Origin: Mycobacterium paraffinicum
GTDB lineage: Bacteria > Actinomycetota > Actinomycetes > Mycobacteriales > Mycobacteriaceae
DNA: 64,000 bases
Assembly: GCF_001907675.1 (NCBI RefSeq)
Contig: NZ_MPNT01000001.1
Span: 493,016 to 557,015, forward strand
Direction of reading: 5' to 3'
Each line of letters starts with the position of its first letter. The first letter of the stretch is position 1. Position numbers and translations under genes: made by a program. The notes beneath the pieces were generated by a model. It saw only the letters and a program-made list of their open reading frames with translations, was not told the origin of the DNA and ran no database searches. Of this stretch, positions 34,511 to 43,290 are shown piece after piece.

Positions 34511-36658
34511 ATGAGCGTCCGGCCGAGCGAACTCCCCACCCGCCACACCGAGCGGGCGGTGAAGCGGACCGGATTTCGACCCGACATCGAGGGCCTGCGG
34601 GCGGTCGCGGTCATCGCGGTGGTGCTCTATCACGCGGGCATCCCGGGGATCACCGGCGGATACATCGGCGTGGACGTGTTCTTCGTCATCTCCGGCTTCC
34701 TCATCACCGGGCTGTTGTTCCGGGAAGTGACCTCCACCAACACCGTTGCGCTGGGCCGCTTTTACGGAGCGCGGGCCCGTCGCCTGCTGCCGGCCGCCGC
34801 CGTCGTCGGCGTACTCACCGCCATCGGCGCGGCCGTCGTGCTGCCGCCGCTGCAGGCGCGCAGCGTGTTCCTCGACGGCATCGCCAGCGCCCTCTACGTC
34901 GGCAACTACCGGTTCGCGACCCAGGGCACCGACTACCTGACCCCGCACCTGGAGTCGCCGTTCCAGCACTACTGGTCGCTCGGCGTGGAGGAACAGTTCT
35001 ATCTGGTGTGGCCGGTGCTGATCATCGGCACCGCCTGGCTGGTTCGGCACGTCCCGGCGCCGCGGGGCGCCACCCCGTATGCGGTGGTCCTGGGCCTGGT
35101 GGGGGCGCTTTCGCTGGCGGCGGCCGTGCCGTGGAGCCGGACTTCGCCGTCGTGGGCGTTCTTCTCCCTGCCGACCCGCGCCTGGGAACTGGCCGCGGGT
35201 GGCCTGCTGGCTTTGTCGATCCAGCAGTGGCGCCACCTGTCACTGCGCACGGCGTCGATCGCCGGGTGGGGCGGGCTGGCGCTGATCCCGCTGACCTGCA
35301 CTCAATTGGATGCGCACACCCCCTACCCCGGGACCGCGGCGCTGATGCCCGTGCTGGGCACCGCACTGGTCATCGGCGCCGGCAGCGTCACCCGCGGCCT
35401 GGGGGCCGGCCGGCTGCTGTGCCGGCCGGCGATGCGCGCGATCGGCCGGATCTCCTATTCCTGGTACCTGTGGCACTGGCCGGTGCTGCTGCTGATGCCG
35501 GCGCTGCTCGGGGAGCCCGCCGGCCTGCCGGCCCGGCTCGCCGCGACGGCCGTGTCCGCCGGGCTGGCCATCATCACGCTGCACCTGGTCGAAAACCCCG
35601 GCCGGTTCGCCGCCGCCCTGCGCCGGTCGGCGAGGGCCAGCCTGGCCGTCGCCGGGGCCGCCAGCGCCGTCGCGGCCTGCGCCTGCATGCTGTTGCTGAA
35701 CGTGGTGCCGGTGCCGGTCGGTCATGGGGCGGCCGCCCCGCGGGCCAACATCGTGGCGGCTCCGCCCAGCGCCGCCCCCGCCGTCAGCGCGCCAGAGGCG
35801 GCGGTCCGCGCGGCGTTCGCGCAGGCGCGCGCAGCCGTCGCCGCAGCGGCGAACCTGAACGCCGTTCCCGCCAATCTCGATCCCCCGCTCGCCCAGGCAC
35901 CCGCCGACAAGGCCGCGGTCTTCGTCAACGGGTGCGTCCGCTCCTGGCGCGAGGTCGGTCAAAACGACTGCGCGACGGGGGATCTCGCTTCGCCGACGAG
36001 GGTCGCCCTGATCGGCGACTCGCACGCCGCCATGTGGGATCCCGCCTTCGAGCAGGTCGCCGAGCAGCGCCACTGGCGGTTGGAGACGTTGGCCAAAGTG
36101 ACCTGCCCCATGCAGGATCTGCACATCGTCAGCCCGTACCTGGGCCGCGAGTACACCGAGTGCGAACAGTGGCGCGGCCAGGTCATGGCCCGGGTGGCCG
36201 CCGAACATCCGCGCCTGGTGGTCGTGGACATGAGCCGGCGCTACGCCGCGGACTTCGGCTTCACGTCCTACGACCCCGCGTGGATCGACACCCTGGGCCG
36301 TACCGTCGCGCAATTGCGCGGCACCGGGGCGGCGGTGTTGATCCTCGGGCCCGCCCCGGATCCCCATTCGTCCCTGCCGGCTTGCCTTTCCGCGCACCTC
36401 GACGACGCCGGCGCCTGCGCGCCGACGCGGTCCGCCGCGGTCAACGACGACGGCATCGCCGCCGAGCGTGCGGCAACCACCGCCGGCGGCGGCCAGTACG
36501 CGGACCTCACCGACCTGTTCTGCACCCCCGACCGCTGCCCGATGATCGTCGGCAACACCCTGGTGTTCCGCGACGACAACCACGTGACGACCGAGTACGC
36601 GCGGTTGCTGGCGCCGGTCATGGGCACGCTCGCGGACCGGGCAATCGCGGGTGGGTGA
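34511..36658 (+). CDS. OafA/YrhL-type membrane O-acyltransferase fused to an SGNH domain
   Basis: A 715-aa two-domain protein. Residues 20-390 form an acyltransferase-3 domain with ten membrane helices: RPDIEGLRAVAVIAVVLYHAG, GYIGVDVFFVISGFLITG, ARRLLPAA, and SLGVEEQFYLVWP. After a linker of about 80 residues comes an exterior SGNH hydrolase-like domain with GDSH near residue 502 and DDNHVT near 686. Such fusions O-acylate envelope polysaccharides. Starts ten bases after the Tat esterase gene. Confidence 0.88.
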   Translation: MSVRPSELPTRHTERAVKRTGFRPDIEGLRAVAVIAVVLYHAGIPGITGGYIGVDVFFVISGFLITGLLFREVTSTNTVALGRFYGARARRLLPAAAVVGVLTAIGAAVVLPPLQARSVFLDGIASALYVGNYRFATQGTDYLTPHLESPFQHYWSLGVEEQFYLVWPVLIIGTAWLVRHVPAPRGATPYAVVLGLVGALSLAAAVPWSRTSPSWAFFSLPTRAWELAAGGLLALSIQQWRHLSLRTASIAGWGGLALIPLTCTQLDAHTPYPGTAALMPVLGTALVIGAGSVTRGLGAGRLLCRPAMRAIGRISYSWYLWHWPVLLLMPALLGEPAGLPARLAATAVSAGLAIITLHLVENPGRFAAALRRSARASLAVAGAASAVAACACMLLLNVVPVPVGHGAAAPRANIVAAPPSAAPAVSAPEAAVRAAFAQARAAVAAAANLNAVPANLDPPLAQAPADKAAVFVNGCVRSWREVGQNDCATGDLASPTRVALIGDSHAAMWDPAFEQVAEQRHWRLETLAKVTCPMQDLHIVSPYLGREYTECEQWRGQVMARVAAEHPRLVVVDMSRRYAADFGFTSYDPAWIDTLGRTVAQLRGTGAAVLILGPAPDPHSSLPACLSAHLDDAGACAPTRSAAVNDDGIAAERAATTAGGGQYADLTDLFCTPDRCPMIVGNTLVFRDDNHVTTEYARLLAPVMGTLADRAIAGG

Positions 36659-36724
36659 GCGGCTGTGAACCTCTGGTGGTTGACGAACGTCATATCAGCG
36701 AAGGGTTTTGGGAGGTTGTAGGGG

Positions 36725-36841
36725 ATGACTCCGCTGCTGCTGGCCTGCATTGCGGCCGCCGCTCCAGTCGCCGGGTTCGGCTTGCTGAATTTGCAAGCCC
36801 GCCTGGAGCGATGGGACTACGAACGCCACGCCGAGGACTGA
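36725..36841 (+). CDS. Small membrane protein, 38 residues
   Basis: Begins at ATG 36725 after GGGAGG, reading MTPLLLACIAAAAPVAGFGL then a short amphipathic tail ending LERWDYERHAED. One membrane helix, cytoplasmic acidic/basic tail. Several mycobacterial loci encode very similar short proteins, so it is likely genuine though too short for most gene finders. Function unknown. Confidence 0.6.
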   Translation: MTPLLLACIAAAAPVAGFGLLNLQARLERWDYERHAED

Positions 36842-36975
36842 ACCTCAGTCGCAAATCCGCGTGGTCACGGCCGGACTCCGCGCGCACCGTCCAATCCCAC
36901 CTGACGCACGCCTACGCCAAACTCGCCGTGTCGTCGCGGGTGCAGCTCGCTCAGGAAGCCGCCCGCCACGCCTAG
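36842..36975 (+). pseudogene. Remnant of a LuxR-type HTH regulator (C-terminus only)
   Basis: The plus-strand frame ending at the TAG 36973-36975 reads SARTVQSHLTHAYAKL followed by SSRVQLAQEAARHA, the recognition helix and end of a LuxR/GerE domain. The residues before it are degenerate and one residue short relative to the family. No N-terminal regulator or ATPase domain is upstream, where unrelated genes lie. It is therefore read as the 3' relic of a deleted large LuxR regulator. The last four bases overlap the convergent SGNH gene. Confidence 0.6.
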
Positions 36976-37658
36976 GCCGACAGCTGGGTCCGGATCAGCG
37001 GCGCGATCTTGTCCGCCATGTATTGATGCCCCGCGTCGTTCGGGTGCACGCCGTCGGCGCCGATCAGGTCGGGCCTGCCGACGAACCAGCGTTCGGCGAT
37101 CGGATCGACCCACGTCGCACCCACGGCACCGGCCGCCGCGGCGAGCGCGTCGCGAATCAGCAGAATCGGGAGGGGCACGTCGGCCGTCGGCCACGGCGGT
37201 CCGATCACCAGAAACCGCGCGGACGGCGCCAGCCGGCGGGCCAAATCGAATGTGCTGCGGGCTTTTTGACCGATCACATGCGGATCGATCGGCTCGTCGT
37301 TGCGGGAGCCGAAGAACACCACCAGCACATCGTCGGCCTGCACGGCCCGGGAGGTTAGGTCCTCGAACACGCTGCCGTGGTCGCCCGGCATGCCGTAACC
37401 GGCCCTGCCCTCGGCCGCGACGTCGGCCGAGATCCGCTCGCCTCGCGCGGCGAGCCCGTCCCACGCCCGGGAGGGCCACGATCTCGGGCCCAGGCCGCCC
37501 TCGCCGGTTCCGGTGGTGTAGGAATCCCCGACGACGGCCAGGTGGTTCAACCGGAAATCCAGCGTCAACGTGTCGTAGGTGCGCACCTGGGCGGGATGGG
37601 CGATGCCGACGCCGACCAGAAAGGTCAGACCGATGACGAAGGTGGCCAGACGACTCAC
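36972..37658 (-). CDS. Exported SGNH/GDSL hydrolase (Rv0518-like)
   Basis: A 228-aa secreted lipase/esterase. GTG 37658 is preferred because GGGGAGG lies five bases upstream; it starts a signal peptide SRLATFVIGLTFLVGVGIAHP. Block I is VVGDSYTTGTG with the nucleophile Ser, and the final block GVHPNDAGHQYMA holds the Asp-x2-His-like pair. Substrate unknown; likely an acyl group of envelope material given the acyltransferase genes on both sides. Confidence 0.85.
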   Translation of the reverse strand: MSRLATFVIGLTFLVGVGIAHPAQVRTYDTLTLDFRLNHLAVVGDSYTTGTGEGGLGPRSWPSRAWDGLAARGERISADVAAEGRAGYGMPGDHGSVFEDLTSRAVQADDVLVVFFGSRNDEPIDPHVIGQKARSTFDLARRLAPSARFLVIGPPWPTADVPLPILLIRDALAAAAGAVGATWVDPIAERWFVGRPDLIGADGVHPNDAGHQYMADKIAPLIRTQLSA

Positions 37659-37745
37659 CACTACCTCCCCTGTCAAGGCATCGTCATGTGCCACCGGATT
37701 TCATCAATTATCGCCCGCGGCTCGCGGTGGGCGCCAAGACAACCG

Positions 37746-39053
37746 TCACACGGCGCGGGCTGAAACCTTGTCCAGCGAACGGTCGATCGGATGGACCTTG
37801 CCACCCGCGGCCTCTTCGGGTTCGCTTCTCGCGGTGACGGCTTTGACATCCACCATCTTGCGCATCCACCGGCGGGCGGGCTCTTCGACGAAGTGATACA
37901 TCGCGATGGAGATCAGCACCGCGATCGCGAGCAGGCCGATGACGTTCCACTTCCACGGATTGTCCTGCGGCACGAGCTCGAATTGCTCGACGGACCATCC
38001 CCAGGCGGTGTGCACCAGCTCGTGAACCATGTACAGGCAGAACGAGATCTGCCCGCCGTACACCATCAACCGTGTTGAGAGCACCCTCGGCAGGCTGCCG
38101 ACACCGATCGCCAGCGTGATCACCAACGGAATGAACAGGATGTCGACCACGCCGCCGCTGTCGTTCTCCACGACGCCGGAGATCGGATGCGCGTCAAACC
38201 AATACAGGACACCGACCATGGCGGCCAGGAGAAGCAGGGACAGGTACCCGGCGACGCGACGGCACCGATCGGTCAGCCGCAGCCTGCGCACGGCGGCGCA
38301 CGCCAGCGCGCCGGCGACGAACTGCGTGACGATGCGCGGCAGCCAGCTCCACGGGGTGTAGAAGTGGCCGCTGGCCAGCAGCATGATCACGGGCGGCAAC
38401 GCCGCCGCGAACGCCAGCACCATCAGGCTGCGCGCCCGCGTGGCCTGCTTCATCCGCAGGATCACCAGCACCAAGAGGCCGAAGAGCAGGTAGGCCAGCC
38501 ATTCGGCGCTGATCGACCAGGCCGGCCCGTCCCAACTGGAGTCATCGAAGAAGGGCACGAACCACAGCTGCACCAGCAGGATTTGGCGGACGTAGCTCAT
38601 CGCGGTGAGCTGGCCGGCGTCGGGCGACGGCACATGGCCGACGTGCAGGGTGAAGATCACCCACAGGGCGGCGAGGTGCAGGGTGACCAGGTAGACCGGC
38701 CACACCCGGGCCAGCCGGAGCCACAGGAAGTGCAGGGTCGCGCGCGTCGACCAGGCCCGGCCCATCCGGTCCAGGTAATTCCAGGTCAGCACGAACCCGC
38801 TGAGGATGAAGAACAGGTCGACGCCCTGGGCCCCGCAGTTGAGCACGGGTGCGAGGGCGTCGCGGAAGTCGGGTCCCACGTCGCCCAGCATCGGCCGGAA
38901 GTGAAACAGCACGACCCACAGCGCGGCGACGATGCGCAGTCCCGTCAGGGCCTTGATCTCTCCCCTGATCTCTGCGCCGCGCACGATGCTCTTTCCGCCT
39001 GGACTCCACGTTCGCCTGGTAGCTCGGCTGACCGGGCGACCTCGCGCTGTCAC
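37746..39053 (-). CDS. Membrane acyltransferase (Rv0517-like)
   Basis: Acyltransferase-3 family protein, 435 aa and about ten membrane helices, near the 436 of Rv0517. Motifs: KALTGLRIVAALWVVLFHFRP with the catalytic-type His, GVDLFFILSGFVLTWNY, and WSISAEWLAYLLF. A start at GTG 38984 would give 412 aa. The basic C-terminal tail is cytoplasmic. No SGNH domain, unlike the protein at 34511-36658. Confidence 0.87.
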   Translation of the reverse strand: MTARGRPVSRATRRTWSPGGKSIVRGAEIRGEIKALTGLRIVAALWVVLFHFRPMLGDVGPDFRDALAPVLNCGAQGVDLFFILSGFVLTWNYLDRMGRAWSTRATLHFLWLRLARVWPVYLVTLHLAALWVIFTLHVGHVPSPDAGQLTAMSYVRQILLVQLWFVPFFDDSSWDGPAWSISAEWLAYLLFGLLVLVILRMKQATRARSLMVLAFAAALPPVIMLLASGHFYTPWSWLPRIVTQFVAGALACAAVRRLRLTDRCRRVAGYLSLLLLAAMVGVLYWFDAHPISGVVENDSGGVVDILFIPLVITLAIGVGSLPRVLSTRLMVYGGQISFCLYMVHELVHTAWGWSVEQFELVPQDNPWKWNVIGLLAIAVLISIAMYHFVEEPARRWMRKMVDVKAVTARSEPEEAAGGKVHPIDRSLDKVSARAV

Positions 39054-39299
39054 AAGCCCCCGCCTCGCAACCGGTAGCCCTGGCAGCCTAGCAGCGCAAT
39101 CCCCCTGACGCGCGGTTGGTTATGGTGTGGCACGCGGCCTTTCGCCGCGAATCGGCACCGGACGAACTTTGCTCGGCGTGGCGCGATTTGGCGGCGAGAA
39201 TCGCTTCTTAAGAAAAAGTTAGATGCGGCTTTCACCCTCCTTAACCTTGCGGTTTAGCGTCAAAGGCATAGCGAGCGCCACGGAGAGTGAGGGGTGCCC

Positions 39300-39725
39300 A
39301 TGACGATCGCCGATGTCGTGACACGGGATCGAAACGGCATCTTCGAGTGCGGCGGTGCATGGGTTCGGGCCCACCGCCGGCAACTGGCGACCGTGGTGAC
39401 GATCCGGGGTGAGATAGACGCCTGCAACACCGACCGGGTCGGCGAGCATCTTCGGCGTTTCGTCCTCGGAGAGGACCGTGTGGTGCTCGACATGAGCGGC
39501 GTAAGCGAATTTGCTACGGCGGGCATTTCACTTCTGGAAACCTTCGACGACGCGTGCCGCGCCGAGGGGGCGCAGTGGACCTTGGTGGCGAGCCCGGCGG
39601 TCGCCGCAGTGGCGGCCGACGGCGGCTTTTCCGACAATTACTCGGTACCCGAGGCGCTGCACGACCTGGCCGACGCCATCGCCAGCCGCCGTCGGATGGC
39701 GCTGCCGCTGGTCAGGATGTCTTAG
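39300..39725 (+). CDS. STAS-domain anti-anti-sigma factor-like protein (Rv0516c-like)
   Basis: A 141-aa STAS protein. ATG 39300 follows GAGGGG and places Thr at position 2; in M. tuberculosis Rv0516c Thr2 is reported as the PknD phosphorylation site. The core reads TVVTIRGEIDACNTDRV and VVLDMSGVSEFATAGISLLE. At the place of the usual DSSG phospho-serine the sequence is ATAG, so classical SpoIIAA-type Ser phosphorylation seems absent. A 246-base upstream region probably holds its promoter. Confidence 0.85.
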   Translation: MTIADVVTRDRNGIFECGGAWVRAHRRQLATVVTIRGEIDACNTDRVGEHLRRFVLGEDRVVLDMSGVSEFATAGISLLETFDDACRAEGAQWTLVASPAVAAVAADGGFSDNYSVPEALHDLADAIASRRRMALPLVRMS

Positions 39726-39975
39726 CGCGCCGTTCACGGCGCTGCCTGGCGATTCCCACCACCGCCAACACCCCTGCGCTGGAAAGCAGCAACAGGGTCA
39801 GCAGCAGCAGCTGCGGGTCGTACACCAACGACGTGGTGAACGGCTGCCCGTCCGCGATCGGCGCCACCGCCACGGTGTGGTGCGCACGCGCCCAGCTGAA
39901 ACCCGCGCCGATCAGCGCCGCACAGGCCAGGGCGAGTTCGACCCACGCCCTGTTGCTCCGGTAGCGGGCGCTCAC
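39712..39975 (-). CDS. Small two-helix membrane protein (Rv0514-like)
   Basis: An 87-aa protein with helices at about 11-29 and 53-75 and a basic C-terminus (RQRRERRAKTS). GTG 39975 overlaps the stop of the upstream DUF3093 gene by four bases. The 3' end overlaps the STAS gene convergently by 14 bases. Function unknown. Confidence 0.75.
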   Translation of the reverse strand: MSARYRSNRAWVELALACAALIGAGFSWARAHHTVAVAPIADGQPFTTSLVYDPQLLLLTLLLLSSAGVLAVVGIARQRRERRAKTS

Positions 39976-40532
39976 TGCGCGGATCCCGCGTCGTCGTCTC
40001 GGTCGAAGTCGGTGACGTCCGCGGGTTCGACCCGCTCCTGGACGAGGGGGGTCAGGGCCGCGCGGAGCTCACGGTGCCTGCGCGCCCACGCCTGCGCGTA
40101 GCGGGCTCCGGTGAGCTTGAGACCGATGCCGATCCGGCCGCGCGGCACCCCGACCAATTCGCCGAGGGCCCGCGCCGACTGCCACCGCTCCAACTCCTTG
40201 CCGGAGGCTTCGTGGTTCTCCGGTTCCGGATACACCTTGAGGATCTCGCGCACCAGAATGGTTTCGGTGCCCTGGCGCAGGGCGTCTTCGGTGAGCTCGA
40301 CCGAGACGTGGATCCGTGCCGCCTTCACCTGCAAGGCGACGAACCCCGACACCAGCACCAAGAAGATCAGTGGGATCACGAACGACACGGGCGCGCCGCT
40401 CCAGATTTCGATCAGGATCATCGCGCCCGCGGCCACCGGGCCCCACAGCACCCATATCCAGCTGGCGCCCGGTTCGTAGAACAACGGCTTCCGCTCCGCC
40501 GCCGTCGACTCGGAATTCACAGCAAGCCCCAT
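39972..40532 (-). CDS. DUF3093 family membrane protein (Rv0513-like)
   Basis: A 186-aa protein with two closely spaced membrane helices (about 24-43 and 48-67), then a soluble domain with the DUF3093 pattern IHVSVELTEDALRQG and a segment around ARALGELVGVPRGRIG. Begins one base after hemB, so it belongs to the hem transcript. Function unknown; the link to the hem genes is conserved in mycobacteria. Confidence 0.82.
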   Translation of the reverse strand: MGLAVNSESTAAERKPLFYEPGASWIWVLWGPVAAGAMILIEIWSGAPVSFVIPLIFLVLVSGFVALQVKAARIHVSVELTEDALRQGTETILVREILKVYPEPENHEASGKELERWQSARALGELVGVPRGRIGIGLKLTGARYAQAWARRHRELRAALTPLVQERVEPADVTDFDRDDDAGSAQ

Positions 40533-40533
40533 C

Positions 40534-41517
40534 TCACGAAAGCCAACCCGCCACGTCGGCGGCCCAGTAGGTCAGCACAATATCGGCTCCGGCGCGGCGA
40601 ATGCTCGTCAACGACTCGAGCGCCGCCACCCGCTCGTCGATCCAATTGTTGGCGGCCGCAGCGCAAATCATGGCGTACTCCCCCGAGACCTGGTAGGCGG
40701 CCACCGGCACCGGTGACACGTCCGCCGCGGCTGCCACCACGTCGAGGTAACCCAGCGCGGGCTTGACCATCAGGATGTCCGCGCCCTCGTCGAGGTCCAG
40801 CCGGATCTCACGCAGCGCTTCGCGGAAGTTGCCCGACTCCTGCTGGTAGGTCCGCCGGTCGCCGGACAGGCTGGAGCTGACCGCCTCGCGGAACGGGCCG
40901 TAGAACGCCGAGGCGAACTTCGCGGCGTAGGCCAGGATGACCACGTCGGTGTATCCCGCGGCGTCCAGGCCGTCGCGTATCGCGGCCACCTGACCGTCCA
41001 TCATCCCGCTCGGACCCACCACGTGCGCGCCCGATTCCGCCTGTGCCACAGCAAGTTTCACGTAACGGGCCAACGTGGCGTCGTTGTCCACGCGGCCCCT
41101 GGCGTCCAGGACGCCGCAGTGCCCGTGGTCGGTGAATTCGTCCAGGCAGGTGTCGGCCATCAACACCGTCGCGTCGCCGAGGTCCTTGGCAAGATCGCGT
41201 AGGGCGAGGTTGAGGATGCCGTCGGGGTCGGTGCCGGCCGACCCCGTCGCGTCCTTGTCCTCGTCGCGGGGCACCCCGAACAGCATCAGCCCGCCCACCC
41301 CGGCGGCGACGGCGTCGGCCGCCGCGCTGCGCAGCGAATCGCGGGTGTGCTGCACCACGCCGGGCATGGAAGGGATGGGTCGCGATTCCGATATCCCGTC
41401 GGCGACGAACATCGGCAGCACCAAATGCCTTGGCTCCAACGATGTCTGGGCCACCAGACGACGCATCGCGGGGGTGGAGCGGAGCCGGCGCGGGCGCTGC
41501 CGCGGATAGCCATTCAT
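40534..41517 (-). CDS. hemB: Delta-aminolevulinic acid dehydratase (porphobilinogen synthase) HemB
   Basis: TIM-barrel enzyme, 327 aa, which joins two aminolevulinates to porphobilinogen. Schiff-base lysines are Lys200 (AYAAKFASAFYGPF) and Lys252 (MVKPALGYLD). The metal site region DTCLDEFTDHGHCG has Cys124 and Cys134 but Asp/Thr in place of other Zn ligands, so a mixed or Mg-type site is possible. Preceded by a 91-base gap after hemD with a small hairpin. Matches Rv0512. Confidence 0.95.
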   Translation of the reverse strand: MNGYPRQRPRRLRSTPAMRRLVAQTSLEPRHLVLPMFVADGISESRPIPSMPGVVQHTRDSLRSAAADAVAAGVGGLMLFGVPRDEDKDATGSAGTDPDGILNLALRDLAKDLGDATVLMADTCLDEFTDHGHCGVLDARGRVDNDATLARYVKLAVAQAESGAHVVGPSGMMDGQVAAIRDGLDAAGYTDVVILAYAAKFASAFYGPFREAVSSSLSGDRRTYQQESGNFREALREIRLDLDEGADILMVKPALGYLDVVAAAADVSPVPVAAYQVSGEYAMICAAAANNWIDERVAALESLTSIRRAGADIVLTYWAADVAGWLS

Positions 41518-41608
41518 GGAGCGGTTTCGCAGCTGCCAGCGTGCGCAGTTGTATGCGCTTTACGGCGTGTCGTCGTACAGACACGCACGCTCGCCCGCAC
41601 TGCGCCCA

Positions 41609-43267
41609 CTAGCGCCTGCGGCTCTTCTTACGCGGCGGTGGCAGCGCTCCCTCGGCGCGCAACCGGGCGGCGTGCTCGGCCAGTGCGTCGACCAGCGGAC
41701 CGACGGCGGCCGTCTCGGGCTGCACGTCCACCCGCAGGCCGAATTCCGCGGCGGTCTCGGCGGTTTTGGGACCGATGCAGGCGATGATGGTCCGCGCGTG
41801 CGGCTTGCCGGCGATGCCGACCAGGTTGCGCACGGTGGAGCTGGAGGTGAAGCACACCGCGTCGAAGCCGCCGGTCTTGATCATCTCCCGCGTCTCGGCC
41901 GGCGGCGGCGCGGCGCGCACCGTCCGGTAGGCGGTGACGTCCTCGATCTCCCAGCCGCGCTCGCGCAGTCCCTCCGCCAGCGTCTCGGTGGCGATGTCGG
42001 CCCGCGGCAGCAGAACCCGGTTCACCGGGTCGAAAATGCTGTCGTAGTCCGGGAAGTCGTCCAGCAGGCCGAGCGAGGACTGTTCGCCCGCCGGCACCAG
42101 CTCGGGGCTGATGCCGAACGCCCGGACCCGATCGGCCGTCGACTCGCCGACGCAGGCGATCTTGACGCCCGAGAACGCCCGCGCGTCCAGACCGAACTCG
42201 CCGAACTTCTCCCACACCGCGCGCACCGCGTTGGTGGAGGTGAACACCACCCACTGGAAGCGGCCGTCGACCAGACCCTTGACGGCCCGTTCCATCTGGG
42301 CGGGGCTGCGGGGTGGCTCGACGGCGATGGTCGGCACCTCGATCGGCAGCGCACCGTAGGACGTCAGCCGCTCACTCATCTCGCCGGCCTGGTCCTTGGT
42401 GCGGGGCACCAACACCGTCCAGCCGTACAGCGCGCGGCTCTCCCACCAATTCAGCTTCGCCCGGCTGGCCACCGTCTTGCCGATGGTCACCACCAGCGGC
42501 CCGGTCAACGGGCCGGCCGGGTCCGTGCCGCCGAGCACGGCGGAGTCGGTCAAACCGCCCAGCGTCGTCTCGATCGACCGCTGCTGGCAAGTGGTCCCGT
42601 GCGCGGTCACCACGCACGGCGTGCTCTCGGCCAGCTCGTGCTGGATCAGGGTGCGCGCCGCGTCGGCCAGATGCGACGTGGTGGCCTGCAGGATCAGCGG
42701 GCCGGGCGCCGCGGCCAGAGCGTCCCAATCCACCTGCGGGTCGCGCACGTCGGCCACCGTGTGCGACGAGCCCAGCGGCAGCCCCGCGTAGGTGGGCACG
42801 GCGCCGGTCGACGCCAGGCCGGGCACGATCTCGATGTGCAGGTGGCTGCGCGCGACCGCGTTCACCTCGGTGATGACCGCGTCGACCGTCAGCGGGTCAC
42901 CGGCCACCAGCCGGACCACGTCGACGCCGGTACGGGCCTCGGCGGTCAGCGTCTTGGCCACCTCGGCCGGCTCACCGAGCGCCGGACGGACATCCGGACC
43001 GGCGGATATCACCGCGGGCTGCTCGGCTGCGCCGGTGGCCGTGTCGCCGTTGCCGGCGGCGGCGTCGGCCGGCGCGGGTCCCGAAACGGGTGGTAGATCC
43101 TTGCCGATCAGCTCCAGCACCGGCTCCGGCACGTCGGGGTCGGTGAACACCAGGGCGGCGTTCGCCAAGACCGTGGCGGCCCGGGTGGTCAACAAACCCG
43201 GATCGCCGGGCCCGGAACCCACGTACGTGATGCGGCCGGGTGTCGGCTTACGCCCTCGCGTCGTCAT
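41609..43267 (-). CDS. hemD: Uroporphyrin-III C-methyltransferase / uroporphyrinogen-III synthase fusion HemD
   Basis: Bifunctional protein, 552 aa. Residues 12-265 resemble the SAM-dependent tetrapyrrole methylase (CobA/CysG) with YVGSGPGDPGLLTTRAA and the later VPGLASTGAVPTYAGLPL. Residues 285-535 are the HemD fold: GWTVLVPRTKDQAGEMSERL and VVFTSTNAVRAVWEKF. An acidic/Ala-rich insertion near 60-95 is unlike standard SUMT and may weaken the methylase. Basic tail PPRKKSRRR. Counterpart of Rv0511. Confidence 0.93.
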   Translation of the reverse strand: MTTRGRKPTPGRITYVGSGPGDPGLLTTRAATVLANAALVFTDPDVPEPVLELIGKDLPPVSGPAPADAAAGNGDTATGAAEQPAVISAGPDVRPALGEPAEVAKTLTAEARTGVDVVRLVAGDPLTVDAVITEVNAVARSHLHIEIVPGLASTGAVPTYAGLPLGSSHTVADVRDPQVDWDALAAAPGPLILQATTSHLADAARTLIQHELAESTPCVVTAHGTTCQQRSIETTLGGLTDSAVLGGTDPAGPLTGPLVVTIGKTVASRAKLNWWESRALYGWTVLVPRTKDQAGEMSERLTSYGALPIEVPTIAVEPPRSPAQMERAVKGLVDGRFQWVVFTSTNAVRAVWEKFGEFGLDARAFSGVKIACVGESTADRVRAFGISPELVPAGEQSSLGLLDDFPDYDSIFDPVNRVLLPRADIATETLAEGLRERGWEIEDVTAYRTVRAAPPPAETREMIKTGGFDAVCFTSSSTVRNLVGIAGKPHARTIIACIGPKTAETAAEFGLRVDVQPETAAVGPLVDALAEHAARLRAEGALPPPRKKSRRR

Positions 43268-43290
43268 TGTCGCTCCCACGTCACTCGCGA

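Noticed and set aside
34351..36975. 874-codon plus-strand frame over the acyltransferase
   Set aside because: Only its last ~40 codons look like protein (LuxR relic); the rest is a shadow of the gene at 34511-36658.
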